Assembly: GCA_035403465.1 (NCBI GenBank) | Contig: DAONFG010000009.1 | Coordinates: forward strand, 17,181 to 81,180 | Reading direction: 5' to 3' | Length of the DNA stretch: 64,000 nucleotides | Source of the DNA: JAAYBQ01 sp035403465 | GTDB taxonomy: Bacteria > Spirochaetota > UBA4802 > UBA5550 | In this document: positions 56,255 through 64,000 of the stretch, in pieces | Layout: each line of letters opens with the position of its first letter | How positions within the stretch are numbered: position 1 is the stretch's first letter | Notes under the pieces: generated by a model | Told to the model about the DNA's origin: nothing | The model's input: the letters and a program-made list of their open reading frames with translations, nothing else | Databases searched by the model: none | Program-made: the position numbers and the translations under genes

Positions 56255-56393
56255 CTGTAAAGAAATGGAGATAACGAAGAACTGCAGGTTAAACCGGGAA
56301 ATGGATTTTCTTATTGACTGAATATTGCTGGCGGTAAAGTTTGTTATATTAAATACTATTAATTTGTATACAAGATGGGTGTGGCCATTAACC

Positions 56394-57380
56394 ATGAATA
56401 GAAAATTTTATTTATTGACTGCCGGTGTTATAGCCGGTGTACCCTTAATCATATTGCTCTTCATGATCAGCAGAGAAAATTATTTATTATACCACGGCCT
56501 GATAGAGATGCTTGGAATTGTTGTAGCATGCGGAGTTTTTATGATCGCATTTAATTCCAGGGAATTTATGCAGAATAATTTTTTTGTCTTCCTGGGGATT
56601 TCATTTTTATATATTGCCATTGCTGATTTTCTTCACATGCTTGCGTATAAGGGGATGAGTGTATTTCCCGGTACAGATGCGAACCTCGCTACAGAGTTAT
56701 GGATAGCAGCAGGATATCTCCGTGCAGCAGCTTTTCTTATTGCCCCGGTTTTTCTAAAAAGCAGGTTAAAAATGAGATTTGTTTTTATGACTTATTCTGC
56801 AGCGGCAGTCCTCCTGTTTCTTTCAATTTTTTACTGGAAGGTATTCCCCGACTGTTTTATTGAAGGATCCGGTCTGACACCTTTCAAGATTTTAAGTGAA
56901 TACCTGATCGCAGCCGCCCTGTCGGTATCTGTTATAATTCTTTACAACAAAAGAAGTAGTTTTGACAGGAATATAATTGTTCTGCTTATTGCATCGATTC
57001 TATTTACAATTATTTCAGGCATGTCGTTTACTCTTTATACGGATGTATACGGTTTATCAAATTTTACTGGGCATATACTTAAGCTCGCCGCATACGGATT
57101 GATTTACGTAGCAGTCATTCAAACCGGATTAAGAAAGCCATATGATCTGCTTTTCAGGGATTTAAAGCAGAATGAAATAAAGCTTCAAAATGCGTTGTCC
57201 GAGGTAAAGACCCTCAGCGGCATACTCCCGATCTGCGCAAATTGTAAAAACATTCGCAATGATAAGGGTTACTGGCAGAGAGTTGAAGTGTATGTCAGCG
57301 AACATTCAGACGCCAGGTTCAGCCACGGGCTTTGCGAGGACTGCGCAAAAAAATTATACCCGGAAATATTCAAGGGATAA
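56394..57380 (+). CDS. Seven-helix membrane sensor (MASE3-like) with four-cysteine tail
   Basis: A 328-residue protein with about seven hydrophobic helices up to residue 255, of the MASE3 type (FLYIAIADFLHMLAYKGMSV, ELWIAAGYLRAAAFLIAP). After a short coiled segment comes a tail with ICANCKNIRNDKGYWQRVEV and SHGLCEDCAKKLYPE, a Cys-x-x-Cys pair seen at the end of PAS-containing sensor proteins. No kinase, cyclase or PAS is present. The lone receiver gene follows. Start uncertain: ATG 56394 fits the first helix, but the frame is open to 56325. Confidence 0.75.
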   Translation: MNRKFYLLTAGVIAGVPLIILLFMISRENYLLYHGLIEMLGIVVACGVFMIAFNSREFMQNNFFVFLGISFLYIAIADFLHMLAYKGMSVFPGTDANLATELWIAAGYLRAAAFLIAPVFLKSRLKMRFVFMTYSAAAVLLFLSIFYWKVFPDCFIEGSGLTPFKILSEYLIAAALSVSVIILYNKRSSFDRNIIVLLIASILFTIISGMSFTLYTDVYGLSNFTGHILKLAAYGLIYVAVIQTGLRKPYDLLFRDLKQNEIKLQNALSEVKTLSGILPICANCKNIRNDKGYWQRVEVYVSEHSDARFSHGLCEDCAKKLYPEIFKG

Positions 57381-57454
57381 TAAAGTATTCAATAATTATG
57401 TACATATCTCGTTTCTTTATAGATAAAAGCAGGCATCCCGGAATTGAATAATTG

Positions 57455-57820
57455 ATGAATGATAAAAAAAGTATACTTATTGTTGAGGACGATTTTCTCA
57501 CAGCATACTGGATCGTCAGTGTAGTTAAAAATCTGGGATACCATACCCTGGAACCCGTTGATTCAGGTGAAAGGGCGATTGAAATTGCCGCCCTTCACAA
57601 ACCGGATTTTATCATAATGGATATCTGGCTTGCAGGGGTGCTCAATGGAATAGAAACAGCCGGGGAAATTGCACGCCTCTATGATGCTTCAATTATTTTT
57701 ATCTCCGGTTATTCCGAGGAAGAACTTGCCGAACAGTGCAGAAGTATTACTTATAGTGCTTTTCTGAGTAAACCGCTGGACAGGTATGATTTAGAAAATT
57801 TTTTTAAGAATCAGATTTGA
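57455..57820 (+). CDS. Stand-alone receiver (CheY-like) protein
   Basis: A 121-residue response regulator without output domain. ILIVEDDFLTAYWI, the phosphorylated Asp in IIMDIWLAGVLNG, and the Lys of FLSKPLDRYDL are in place. It follows the MASE3-like gene by 74 bases on the same strand. This branch is common next to PAS kinases, so it probably takes phosphate from an unlinked kinase. ATG 57455; a TTG just before is in frame. Confidence 0.88.
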   Translation: MNDKKSILIVEDDFLTAYWIVSVVKNLGYHTLEPVDSGERAIEIAALHKPDFIIMDIWLAGVLNGIETAGEIARLYDASIIFISGYSEEELAEQCRSITYSAFLSKPLDRYDLENFFKNQI

Positions 57821-57966
57821 TATTAATTACGGTCCCGGTCTCCGGGGGATTGCCTGCCTGAACACAACAGATTGATTGATACTGATCGTTTTGAACATAA
57901 TAAAGTAAACAAACATCCGGATGCTATAAAGTTGACAAATACGGTTTGCGGATTATATTAAATCTT

Positions 57967-58626
57967 ATGAATCCGGAACTCATCGCAATCCCCGAAGATC
58001 AGCTCTTCGAATACCTTGTGAACCTTGACGGCCCTGTCATGGAGCATGATTTAATTAAAAATTTTCTCATGGCCGGAACCGGTGCAGGCCATGAGCATAC
58101 ACTCTTTGTTAAACATTTTTCGCTCTACCACGCGCTTTATAAGCTTAAATTTTCAGCGGGGAGTGAAGGCTATTACCTTCACCTCGACTGCATGCGCATA
58201 AGGCTTGTGCATATTCCCGGGTCCGGCATGTGCAGGCACTACGATCCTGAATCCGGGGCCTTCTGCAGTAATGATGCACACGGCGATTACTGTGAACTGC
58301 ACGAGTCGGGATACGTGAATTACCGCAGCAGCATGACCTTCGACTTTCTCCAGGATTTCTACTGCGACAGGGAGAATATTACATTCGGTGACTCTGAGCT
58401 CCTCAGGAGGATCATGTGCGGAATCAGGGTGTACAGTTTCAGGAGAAGCGATATAGACATGGCGCTGAAATTTTTCGGAATACATAAACCGGGAAGAAAA
58501 ATTATAACAATGCGCTACAGGGAACTTGCAGGGAAGTACCATCCTGACAGGTGCGGCGGTTCAGAGGAGATGATGAAGAGGTTGAACAGTTCGTACATGA
58601 TACTGAAAGATGTATTTATAGTTTAA
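57967..58626 (+). CDS. J-domain protein with Cys/His-rich N-terminal region
   Basis: A 219-residue protein. The last 45 residues are a truncated J domain with the HPD motif: TMRYRELAGKYHPDRCGGSE, then MMKRLNSSYMILKD. J domains stimulate DnaK-type ATPases. The rest is not DnaJ: it has a possible metal-binding cluster (MCRHYDPESGAFCSNDAHGD, then YCELHESG) and a hydrophobic helix-rich region. ATG 57967 is used; the frame is open to a TTG at 57946. Client unknown. Confidence 0.8.
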   Translation: MNPELIAIPEDQLFEYLVNLDGPVMEHDLIKNFLMAGTGAGHEHTLFVKHFSLYHALYKLKFSAGSEGYYLHLDCMRIRLVHIPGSGMCRHYDPESGAFCSNDAHGDYCELHESGYVNYRSSMTFDFLQDFYCDRENITFGDSELLRRIMCGIRVYSFRRSDIDMALKFFGIHKPGRKIITMRYRELAGKYHPDRCGGSEEMMKRLNSSYMILKDVFIV

Positions 58627-58687
58627 CGGGTATACATTTAAAAATATTTCCTTTGTGTAAAAAAATAAAACATTCCTGCCATAACTC

Positions 58688-58717
58688 TTGACAGAAAAAA
58701 ACCTGAACTGTTATTAA
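58688..58717 (+). promoter_or_regulatory. Candidate dapL promoter
   Basis: TTGACA (58688-58693), 18 bases and TATTAA (58712-58717), 60 bases before the dapL start. Confidence 0.5.
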
Positions 58718-58776
58718 AGAGCTTAACCTGCAAATCTGACCGGGTATAACCCGGACATCTATAAAGGGGGATTTCC

Positions 58777-59994
58777 ATGATCCGCATAAACGAAAATTAT
58801 CTTAAACTGAAATCATCATACCTGTTTTCTGAAATCGCAAAAAGGGTCTCTGATTACCAGAAGGCTAATCCCGGTCTGCCTGTAATACGCATGGGTATTG
58901 GCGACGTGACACAGCCGCTGCCCCCTGCAATCATCGAGGCATTCCATAAGGGCGTAGACGATATGGCCGATATCTCTACATTCAAGGGGTACGGCCCTGA
59001 ACAGGGTTACGGCTTCCTCCGTGAAAAAGTTGCCGAATTTGACTACAGGAGCAGGGGGGCACGGGTCGATGCCGACGAGGTGTTTATAAGTGATGGCGCA
59101 AAATGCGATACCGGGAACATACAGGAGATATTTGCCGGCGACATATCGATCGCCATACCTGACCCGGTTTATCCCGTATACGTTGATACCAATGTCATGG
59201 CAGGACGTACAGGGGACAACATTGGCGGCCGCTACCAGAAGCTTGTATACATGGAGTGTAATGCTGATAACGGTTTTGTGCCGGAGTTCCCGAAAGAGAA
59301 GGTCGACCTGATATACCTCTGCTACCCCAACAACCCGACAGGCGCTACAATTACGCGTGAGCAGCTGAAAAGATGGGTGGACTTTGCGCGTGAAAACAGG
59401 GCTCTCATACTTTACGACGCGGCATACGAGGCCTTTATCAGGGACAAATCCCTCCCGCGTTCAATATACGAGATCGACGGCGCGCGCGAGGTGGCAATAG
59501 AATTCCGCAGCTTCTCAAAAACAGCGGGCTTCACCGGTACACGTTGCGCCTTTACCGTAATTCCGAAGGAGTGCATGGGATACGACAACGCGGGGAACAA
59601 ACACTCTCTTCACGCGATGTGGAACAGGAGACACACCACGAAGTTTAACGGCGTCTCGTACCCTGTGCAGAAGGCCACAGAGGCTGTCTATTCAGTTGAA
59701 GGGCAGAAGCAGGTTAATGATATTGTTGACGGCTATCTTGAGAATGCCCGGATTGTCAGGGATAAGATGACTTCATACGGCTACCGGTGCACCGGGGGTG
59801 AGAACTCGCCGTATATATGGGTCAACACGAAGAGGGATTCGTGGGAGTTCTTTGACATGCTGCTGACCAGGTGCCAGGTAGTGTGCACGCCCGGTGAAGG
59901 CTTCGGCAGGTGCGGTGAAGGTTATATCCGCATAAGCGCGTTCAACAGTAAGGAGAATGTGATTAGTGCAATGGAAAGGATCGCGAAACTGTAG
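58777..59994 (+). CDS. dapL: LL-diaminopimelate aminotransferase
   Basis: Makes LL-diaminopimelate directly from tetrahydrodipicolinate and glutamate for lysine and cell-wall synthesis. The 405 residues have the family's start INENYLKLKSSYLFSEIAKR, then MGIGDVTQPLP, the PLP-binding segment EFRSFSKTAGFTGTRCAFT with its Lys, YLCYPNNPTGATIT and the end GEGYIRISAF. This route is known in plants, Chlamydia, Leptospira and some other bacteria, which supports the lineage guess. AAGGGGG precedes the ATG. Confidence 0.96.
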   Translation: MIRINENYLKLKSSYLFSEIAKRVSDYQKANPGLPVIRMGIGDVTQPLPPAIIEAFHKGVDDMADISTFKGYGPEQGYGFLREKVAEFDYRSRGARVDADEVFISDGAKCDTGNIQEIFAGDISIAIPDPVYPVYVDTNVMAGRTGDNIGGRYQKLVYMECNADNGFVPEFPKEKVDLIYLCYPNNPTGATITREQLKRWVDFARENRALILYDAAYEAFIRDKSLPRSIYEIDGAREVAIEFRSFSKTAGFTGTRCAFTVIPKECMGYDNAGNKHSLHAMWNRRHTTKFNGVSYPVQKATEAVYSVEGQKQVNDIVDGYLENARIVRDKMTSYGYRCTGGENSPYIWVNTKRDSWEFFDMLLTRCQVVCTPGEGFGRCGEGYIRISAFNSKENVISAMERIAKL

Positions 59995-60075
59995 CCCGGA
60001 AAGTATACTGCGGGTTATGCGCAATTTGTTTTTCGTATAACATTATAGCGGTTTAAGCTTAAATTAGTGCTTAAT

Positions 60076-60100
60076 GTCATCTCCGCGCAGGCGGAGATCC
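60076..60100 (+). repeat. Short dispersed palindrome, copy 2
   Basis: GTCATCTCCGC-GCAG-GCGGAGATCC has an 8-bp stem. Compared with the copy at 27824 the stem bases changed in pairs, so pairing is kept. Confidence 0.4.
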
Positions 60101-60120
60101 ATTATTTTAAAAATATAGAA

Positions 60121-62184
60121 TTATTCCACATCCATGCATATCATGCAGACGTCATCCTCGAACGATTCGGAACCATGGAAATTTACCAGCTCCTTATAGA
60201 TGCTGTAGATGAAGTCTATGGGGGGAAGCGATGAATACTTCAGTAATAGTTCACCCGTAAGCATATCCTCGAAAAAGACTTTGGAATCATTTTTAGAAAC
60301 AGTCTCGGTGAGCCCGTCTGTAAAAAATAATATTTTGCTCCCCTTTTCCAGAGTGATCGTACTGTTCGATCTTGTCTTGTTGCCCGAGGCCATGGACGCA
60401 GTGTTCATTATGGCAAGGGGGATCGATTTGTTCCCTTCAATAGTCGAGACACATCCCTGTGATATTTTGTATGGCGGATTATGACCTGAATTTGAAAACA
60501 TGAAGTCCCTTGTGGATGGTGAGAAAATCCCGTAAAAGGCAGTTACAAAATGACCGCCTGTCTGGTTGAGCAGCAGTTCATTAAGACTTGTGAGCAGGAG
60601 GGACGGGTCTTCGCGGTCTGCACCTGCCTGCAGTATGCTCGTTTTTACCATTGAGGTAATGAACGCTGCGGGTACACCGTGTCCTGAAACGTCGCTTAAA
60701 AAGATTCCGATTTTATCGGTGTCCCTGTATTTGAGGAAGTCATAGAAATCACCGCCTACCTTGTCCATCGGTTTGTAGAATGCATAAATATTTTCCACCG
60801 GGCTGTGACGCGGTATTAACTGCTTCTGTATTTTTTTTGCTATTGTGAGTTCATTTTCAATGGTGGAGTTGCGGATGCGCAGCATCTCCTTTTCGTGTTC
60901 AAGTTCAGATGTCCGGGTCCTTACCTTGATTTCAAGGTTGTGGGAAAGGTCCTCGATCCGCCTGTATGCATTTGCAAATTTCATCGATGAAATAATTGAC
61001 TGACTCATTACAAAGCAAAATACACCGATGGATGAAAGCTGGATTGTGTGTATTATATTGTTAACTGAAAGTACATCGTTGATTACCGTTCCAAAGAGAA
61101 GTATAAACCCGATCAGCGCCAGCTGGGCTCCCTCCTGCCTGGCGGCCACAAACCTTACCAGCATATTTACGATATAGATACAGCCTATAATAGTGATAAT
61201 ATTAAACACTGTAAGGTAGGGGCTGTAAATCCTTGCCGGGAAAAAAAGTATAAGGTATGAGTATATTACGGCGCATACTACAAAGAACATCCTTATGCGG
61301 TTATTCCTGGCGACGGGGTGGAGGAGGTAAATAAAATAGATAAATACGGGCACGCATAAGGTCGTGGCGAGAAAATCAATTTTACACATCATCTGCCAAT
61401 CGGCATCTGGAAATATCTGGTATAGATACATTTCATTGGTTACAAGAGACCTGGCCGCGAGAAGAAGTGTGAAAATTGAAAAATAGATATAGGACATGTC
61501 GGATGTCCGCATTAAAAAAAGTCCCATGTAGTAGATACTGATAACTATAAGGCTCGCAAAGATAAAGACATCGAATGCTATTTTATTGGTTCTTTCAGTA
61601 TAAACAATTTCCGCGGGTCCTGCGCTGACCGGAATGATAATTCCGCCTAAATAGATGGAATGATTCGAAACCTGGATAATCAGTTCGATCTGTTTATTAA
61701 CAGGTTTGATATTATAAATCATCGTCCGGAACATGGGGATTTCATCTTCATATTTTTGTGCGACTTTCCCGCATTCGCCGTGAAAAACTCCGTTTGCCCA
61801 TAACTTATAAGCGGAATTAGGCGGCATGATTTTAAAACTAAGCGGATCGTCGCTGCCGGTATGAATATTAAGCCTGTAAGTTGAAAAACCGTAGCTTCCG
61901 ATTTTTTTCCCGTTGTACACAAAGCTGTCCCAGGCGTTCGGAACTTTAATGTATGAAGGTTTTTCAACTGAAGGTTTCTTGAAATCCTGCGGTTCAAGAA
62001 GCCGGCCGTAGTAGAACTCCCAGTCACCTTTTAATTCAACTTCTCCAAGTGAGGAATAATCCCATCCGGATATATCCGCTGCACCCTTTTGAACTACAGC
62101 CAGGCTGCTCTTCCTGCTGTCGTCAGAGCAGGCGCCTAACACCAGCACTGCGCAGATTGATAATATGTGTGTAAAGATTTTCAT
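60121..62184 (-). CDS. SpoIIE-type phosphatase with 7TM-DISM sensor
   Basis: A 687-residue signal protein. A lipobox (VLGAC) ends the signal peptide, followed by a beta-rich sensor region (WEFYYGRLLEPQDF, then LWANGVFHGECG) of the 7TMR-DISM type, about seven membrane helices (about 200-400), a coiled linker and a PP2C/SpoIIE domain: FYKPMDKVGGDFYDFL, IGIFLSDVSGHGVPAAF, FFTDGLTETVS. Such proteins dephosphorylate anti-sigma antagonists. No partner gene is nearby. ATG 62184 fits the signal peptide; upstream frame lacks support, and no clear ribosome site was seen. Confidence 0.88.
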   Translation of the reverse strand: MKIFTHILSICAVLVLGACSDDSRKSSLAVVQKGAADISGWDYSSLGEVELKGDWEFYYGRLLEPQDFKKPSVEKPSYIKVPNAWDSFVYNGKKIGSYGFSTYRLNIHTGSDDPLSFKIMPPNSAYKLWANGVFHGECGKVAQKYEDEIPMFRTMIYNIKPVNKQIELIIQVSNHSIYLGGIIIPVSAGPAEIVYTERTNKIAFDVFIFASLIVISIYYMGLFLMRTSDMSYIYFSIFTLLLAARSLVTNEMYLYQIFPDADWQMMCKIDFLATTLCVPVFIYFIYLLHPVARNNRIRMFFVVCAVIYSYLILFFPARIYSPYLTVFNIITIIGCIYIVNMLVRFVAARQEGAQLALIGFILLFGTVINDVLSVNNIIHTIQLSSIGVFCFVMSQSIISSMKFANAYRRIEDLSHNLEIKVRTRTSELEHEKEMLRIRNSTIENELTIAKKIQKQLIPRHSPVENIYAFYKPMDKVGGDFYDFLKYRDTDKIGIFLSDVSGHGVPAAFITSMVKTSILQAGADREDPSLLLTSLNELLLNQTGGHFVTAFYGIFSPSTRDFMFSNSGHNPPYKISQGCVSTIEGNKSIPLAIMNTASMASGNKTRSNSTITLEKGSKILFFTDGLTETVSKNDSKVFFEDMLTGELLLKYSSLPPIDFIYSIYKELVNFHGSESFEDDVCMICMDVE

Positions 62185-62437
62185 TGGCGGTTGTTTTGTG
62201 TAACTTACCTTGTGCAAACAATTTGTCAATAATATTACTATAAGAACTGTTAGTCGGGTATTGTAAAAAATAAAAGAATTGTCATTACCGGCGGGCGATA
62301 TAATTATAGAGTAATCGGGATGTAAGGTGTGCACGGTCTCTGTATTTATGCAGACTTGTGTTTATATTTTACGTACTCTCTATGTGAGACCCGGCTGTAA
62401 AGGTTAAAAAAATAATCCCGTTAAAGGAGCACGCTAT

Positions 62438-63112
62438 ATGAGAAAAGCGGTAAAGATATTCGCAGCAATCCTTATGATTATACTGGTGCTGCAGACAGCG
62501 GTGCTGTGTATTTTCGCGATACAGTTTTCTGATTCTATGGTCTTCAGGATCACGGTCGGATTTCTTGGCATCGGGCTCATCATCACTCCGCTGGTTCTCA
62601 AGACGCTGGGGCGGATTGCCGTAGAGGTTTCTCCGCGTGAAGAGTGGACAGGATTTTTTTATCTGGTTTATATGCTTGCCAGTCCGTGGATACACCTGCC
62701 GTCACATGGGAATGTAAGGCTGCTTGAATATTTCAACGTATATGCCGTGTCATCGGCATCAATACAGCTTGCGACATCATCGCTCGGTTTTTTTGTAACA
62801 GGTATCATCGCCAGCGTGAAATCGGGGCCCGATGCGTCAACGGGCGAGGTCCCGGGCCCGGCCATGAGGGCATTGCGCGTTCTGATAAGCCTGGGTCTCC
62901 TGGTTTTCGCAGCTTACAGTTCCCTCCCGGTCCTCTGCAGGCTTTTCCCGGTGTTATTCAGTTATAACCCGTTTTCAATGGCCCAGGGATCGTACGGGAT
63001 ACTGGTTGCAACCAGTGCAGGCGACCCGGTGTTATGGCTTGTTAACCTGCTGCTGGGTGCATATGTTTACTTTAAGTTTTATTCGGACTGGATATTAAAG
63101 GACAGGATCTGA
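62438..63112 (+). CDS. Hypothetical membrane protein
   Basis: A 224-residue protein with about six hydrophobic helices and no family I recognise. A helix pair at the start (FAAILMIILVLQTAVLCIFA and FGFLGIGLIITPLVL-like) is followed by a loop with EVSPREEWTGFFYL, then more helices with a short hydrophilic loop SVKSGPDASTGEVPG. It ends in a basic tail WILKDRI. AAGGAGC lies 11 bases before the ATG. It is followed by a strong bidirectional terminator. Confidence 0.65.
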   Translation: MRKAVKIFAAILMIILVLQTAVLCIFAIQFSDSMVFRITVGFLGIGLIITPLVLKTLGRIAVEVSPREEWTGFFYLVYMLASPWIHLPSHGNVRLLEYFNVYAVSSASIQLATSSLGFFVTGIIASVKSGPDASTGEVPGPAMRALRVLISLGLLVFAAYSSLPVLCRLFPVLFSYNPFSMAQGSYGILVATSAGDPVLWLVNLLLGAYVYFKFYSDWILKDRI

Positions 63113-63160
63113 TTAAGCGTATAGCCCGGCACTGTGTCTGCAGGCGTATAGTATTGTACA

Positions 63161-63192
63161 AAAAAGAAAGAGGCCGGAGCCTCTTTCTTTTT
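63161..63192. terminator. Strong bidirectional terminator
   Basis: Arms at 63161-63174 and 63179-63192 are perfect over 14 bp with a CGGA loop, A-rich on the left and T-rich on the right, between two convergent genes. Confidence 0.85.
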
Positions 63193-63214
63193 TTATGAAA
63201 CTGTAAGTGTTTTC

Positions 63215-64000
63215 TTATTCTTCAAGCGCGCCTGTGAATATTGCGCTGGTCGCCTTGTTAACTGCTGTTTCACCGGCAAGGAGGTATTCCACAAGTCCGA
63301 ATAATTTCATGAATTCAGAACCAATGTAGAACTGGCCTGAAAGCACGCGCCCTGTATAGAATGCAGCTTCGACGTTGTCAGCAAGGAACTTGTCGCGTTC
63401 TTCGCCTTTTTTGTCGCCTACAAGTTCTTTCATCTTCGGCGCAGCAACTGTCATACCCATGATGTGCATCCATGCGTATGTGAGTTTCGCGAATGCCTGC
63501 TGGAGAGGGGTTGCAACTGCGAATATGTTAAGGAACTTGCCGCCAGCCATGTCAGCTTTGAGGAGGTTGATGACTTCGTCCATCTTTGCAACGCCCTTCT
63601 CAACTGCTGCCAGGTATTTGTCTTCAACTATGCCTTTGGCTGCTGCTATGGATGCAGCGATTCTCTTCTTGTATACAGTATAGTTAAACTGCTCCTTGTT
63701 CATGAGGATTTTCCTCATTGTGAGGTCCATGGACTGGATGCCGTTTGTTCCTTCATAGATAGAGAGGATCTTTGCATCCCTTGCGTACTGTTCAACCGGG
63801 TAGTCGCTGCAGAATCCGTATCCGCCGTAAGACTGGATAGCGTCAGCAGTTACTTCCCATGCGCTGTCAGTGTTGCCCGCCTTGTTAATCGGGATAAGGA
63901 ATTCAATAAGAGCCTGTGCTTCTGCTTTGGCATCACCTGATTCCACATGAGCAACATCGTGCTGGTGCGCAAGGTAGTATGTGAGCGATCTCATGGCCTC
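63215..64000 (-). CDS. Acyl-CoA dehydrogenase, C-terminal part (start outside window)
   Basis: The visible 261 codons form the end of a large acyl-CoA dehydrogenase and continue past the window edge in frame. DAIQSYGGYGFCSDYPVEQY and DAKILSIYEGTNGIQSMDL carry the catalytic-Glu motif YEGTNGIQ. After this comes an extra C-terminal helical region (about 150 residues) of the type found in the larger dehydrogenases with an added C-terminal domain. It differs from the enzyme at 28742, which has the YDGADEVH form. Confidence 0.93.
   Translation of the reverse strand, partial: EAMRSLTYYLAHQHDVAHVESGDAKAEAQALIEFLIPINKAGNTDSAWEVTADAIQSYGGYGFCSDYPVEQYARDAKILSIYEGTNGIQSMDLTMRKILMNKEQFNYTVYKKRIAASIAAAKGIVEDKYLAAVEKGVAKMDEVINLLKADMAGGKFLNIFAVATPLQQAFAKLTYAWMHIMGMTVAAPKMKELVGDKKGEERDKFLADNVEAAFYTGRVLSGQFYIGSEFMKLFGLVEYLLAGETAVNKATSAIFTGALEE

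Noticed and set aside
1..64000. CRISPR arrays, insertion sequences, integrase or tRNA genes
   Set aside because: No regularly spaced repeats, transposase or integrase motifs or cloverleaf structures were seen in the gaps or ORFs.

Overview
The window looks like a chromosome piece from a Gram-negative, diderm bacterium, most likely a spirochaete-like lineage (Leptospira-type relatives); this is an inference. The outer membrane is shown directly by BamA, a Skp/OmpH-like protein, a beta-barrel protein and several lipoproteins. The lineage guess rests on LL-diaminopimelate aminotransferase, a 7TM-DISM/SpoIIE phosphatase, PilZ and tail-anchored hypothetical proteins, and many two-component proteins. 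Composition is moderate in GC and even across the window. No prophage, insertion sequence, CRISPR array, rRNA or tRNA was seen. A run of ten N at 47163-47172 is an assembly gap inside a transketolase gene.

Layout. 1-13304 (plus): a housekeeping envelope and secretion run of metK (5' end cut), an outer-membrane barrel, bamA, a Skp-like lipoprotein, an L,D-transpeptidase, yajC, a hypothetical, secD, secF, a hypothetical, ribD and ribE. 13295-16697 (minus): Gfo/Idh oxidoreductase, glutamine synthetase and a tail-anchored protein. 17115-18418 (plus): a periplasmic hypothetical and a 30-residue membrane peptide. 18419-23413 (minus): a three-gene operon of a Na+/H+ antiporter with an EIIA-like domain, a LysM membrane protein and a hypothetical. 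23649-26030: a membrane-anchored Asp-box/fibronectin-like protein.

26018-33457 is the metabolic highlight. etfBA is divergent from an operon of histidine phosphatase, ACAD11-like acyl-CoA dehydrogenase, TetR regulator, APH-type kinase, 3-hydroxyacyl-CoA dehydrogenase and SDR. The kinase/dehydrogenase/SDR combination resembles the 4-hydroxyacyl-CoA (levulinate, Lva/ACAD10-11) route, in which the 4-hydroxyl group is phosphorylated, eliminated and shifted into beta-oxidation. A perfect ACGGACGTCCGT palindrome lies between the two promoters and is a good TetR operator candidate.

33462-47206 holds a RuBisCO-like protein, a FecR lipoprotein, a MATE exporter, an acyl-CoA ligase coupled to an acyl reductase-type SDR, a CsgG/LpoB-like lipoprotein, a flavin/PLP-oxidase-like protein, a large hybrid histidine kinase, a DUF3592-like protein and transketolase. 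47416-53847 has two response regulators, an acetyl-CoA hydrolase/CoA-transferase, a PilZ protein, a small basic protein and a beta-propeller lipoprotein whose leader carries a 42-base perfect palindrome. 53945-55890 is a MarR-controlled operon (transglutaminase-like, frameshifted metallo-beta-lactamase-fold, MarR) with a 24-base palindrome exactly between its -35 and -10 boxes. 56113-64000 has an acyl-CoA synthetase remnant, a membrane sensor with a lone receiver, a J-domain protein, dapL, a SpoIIE phosphatase, a membrane protein and the end of an acyl-CoA dehydrogenase.
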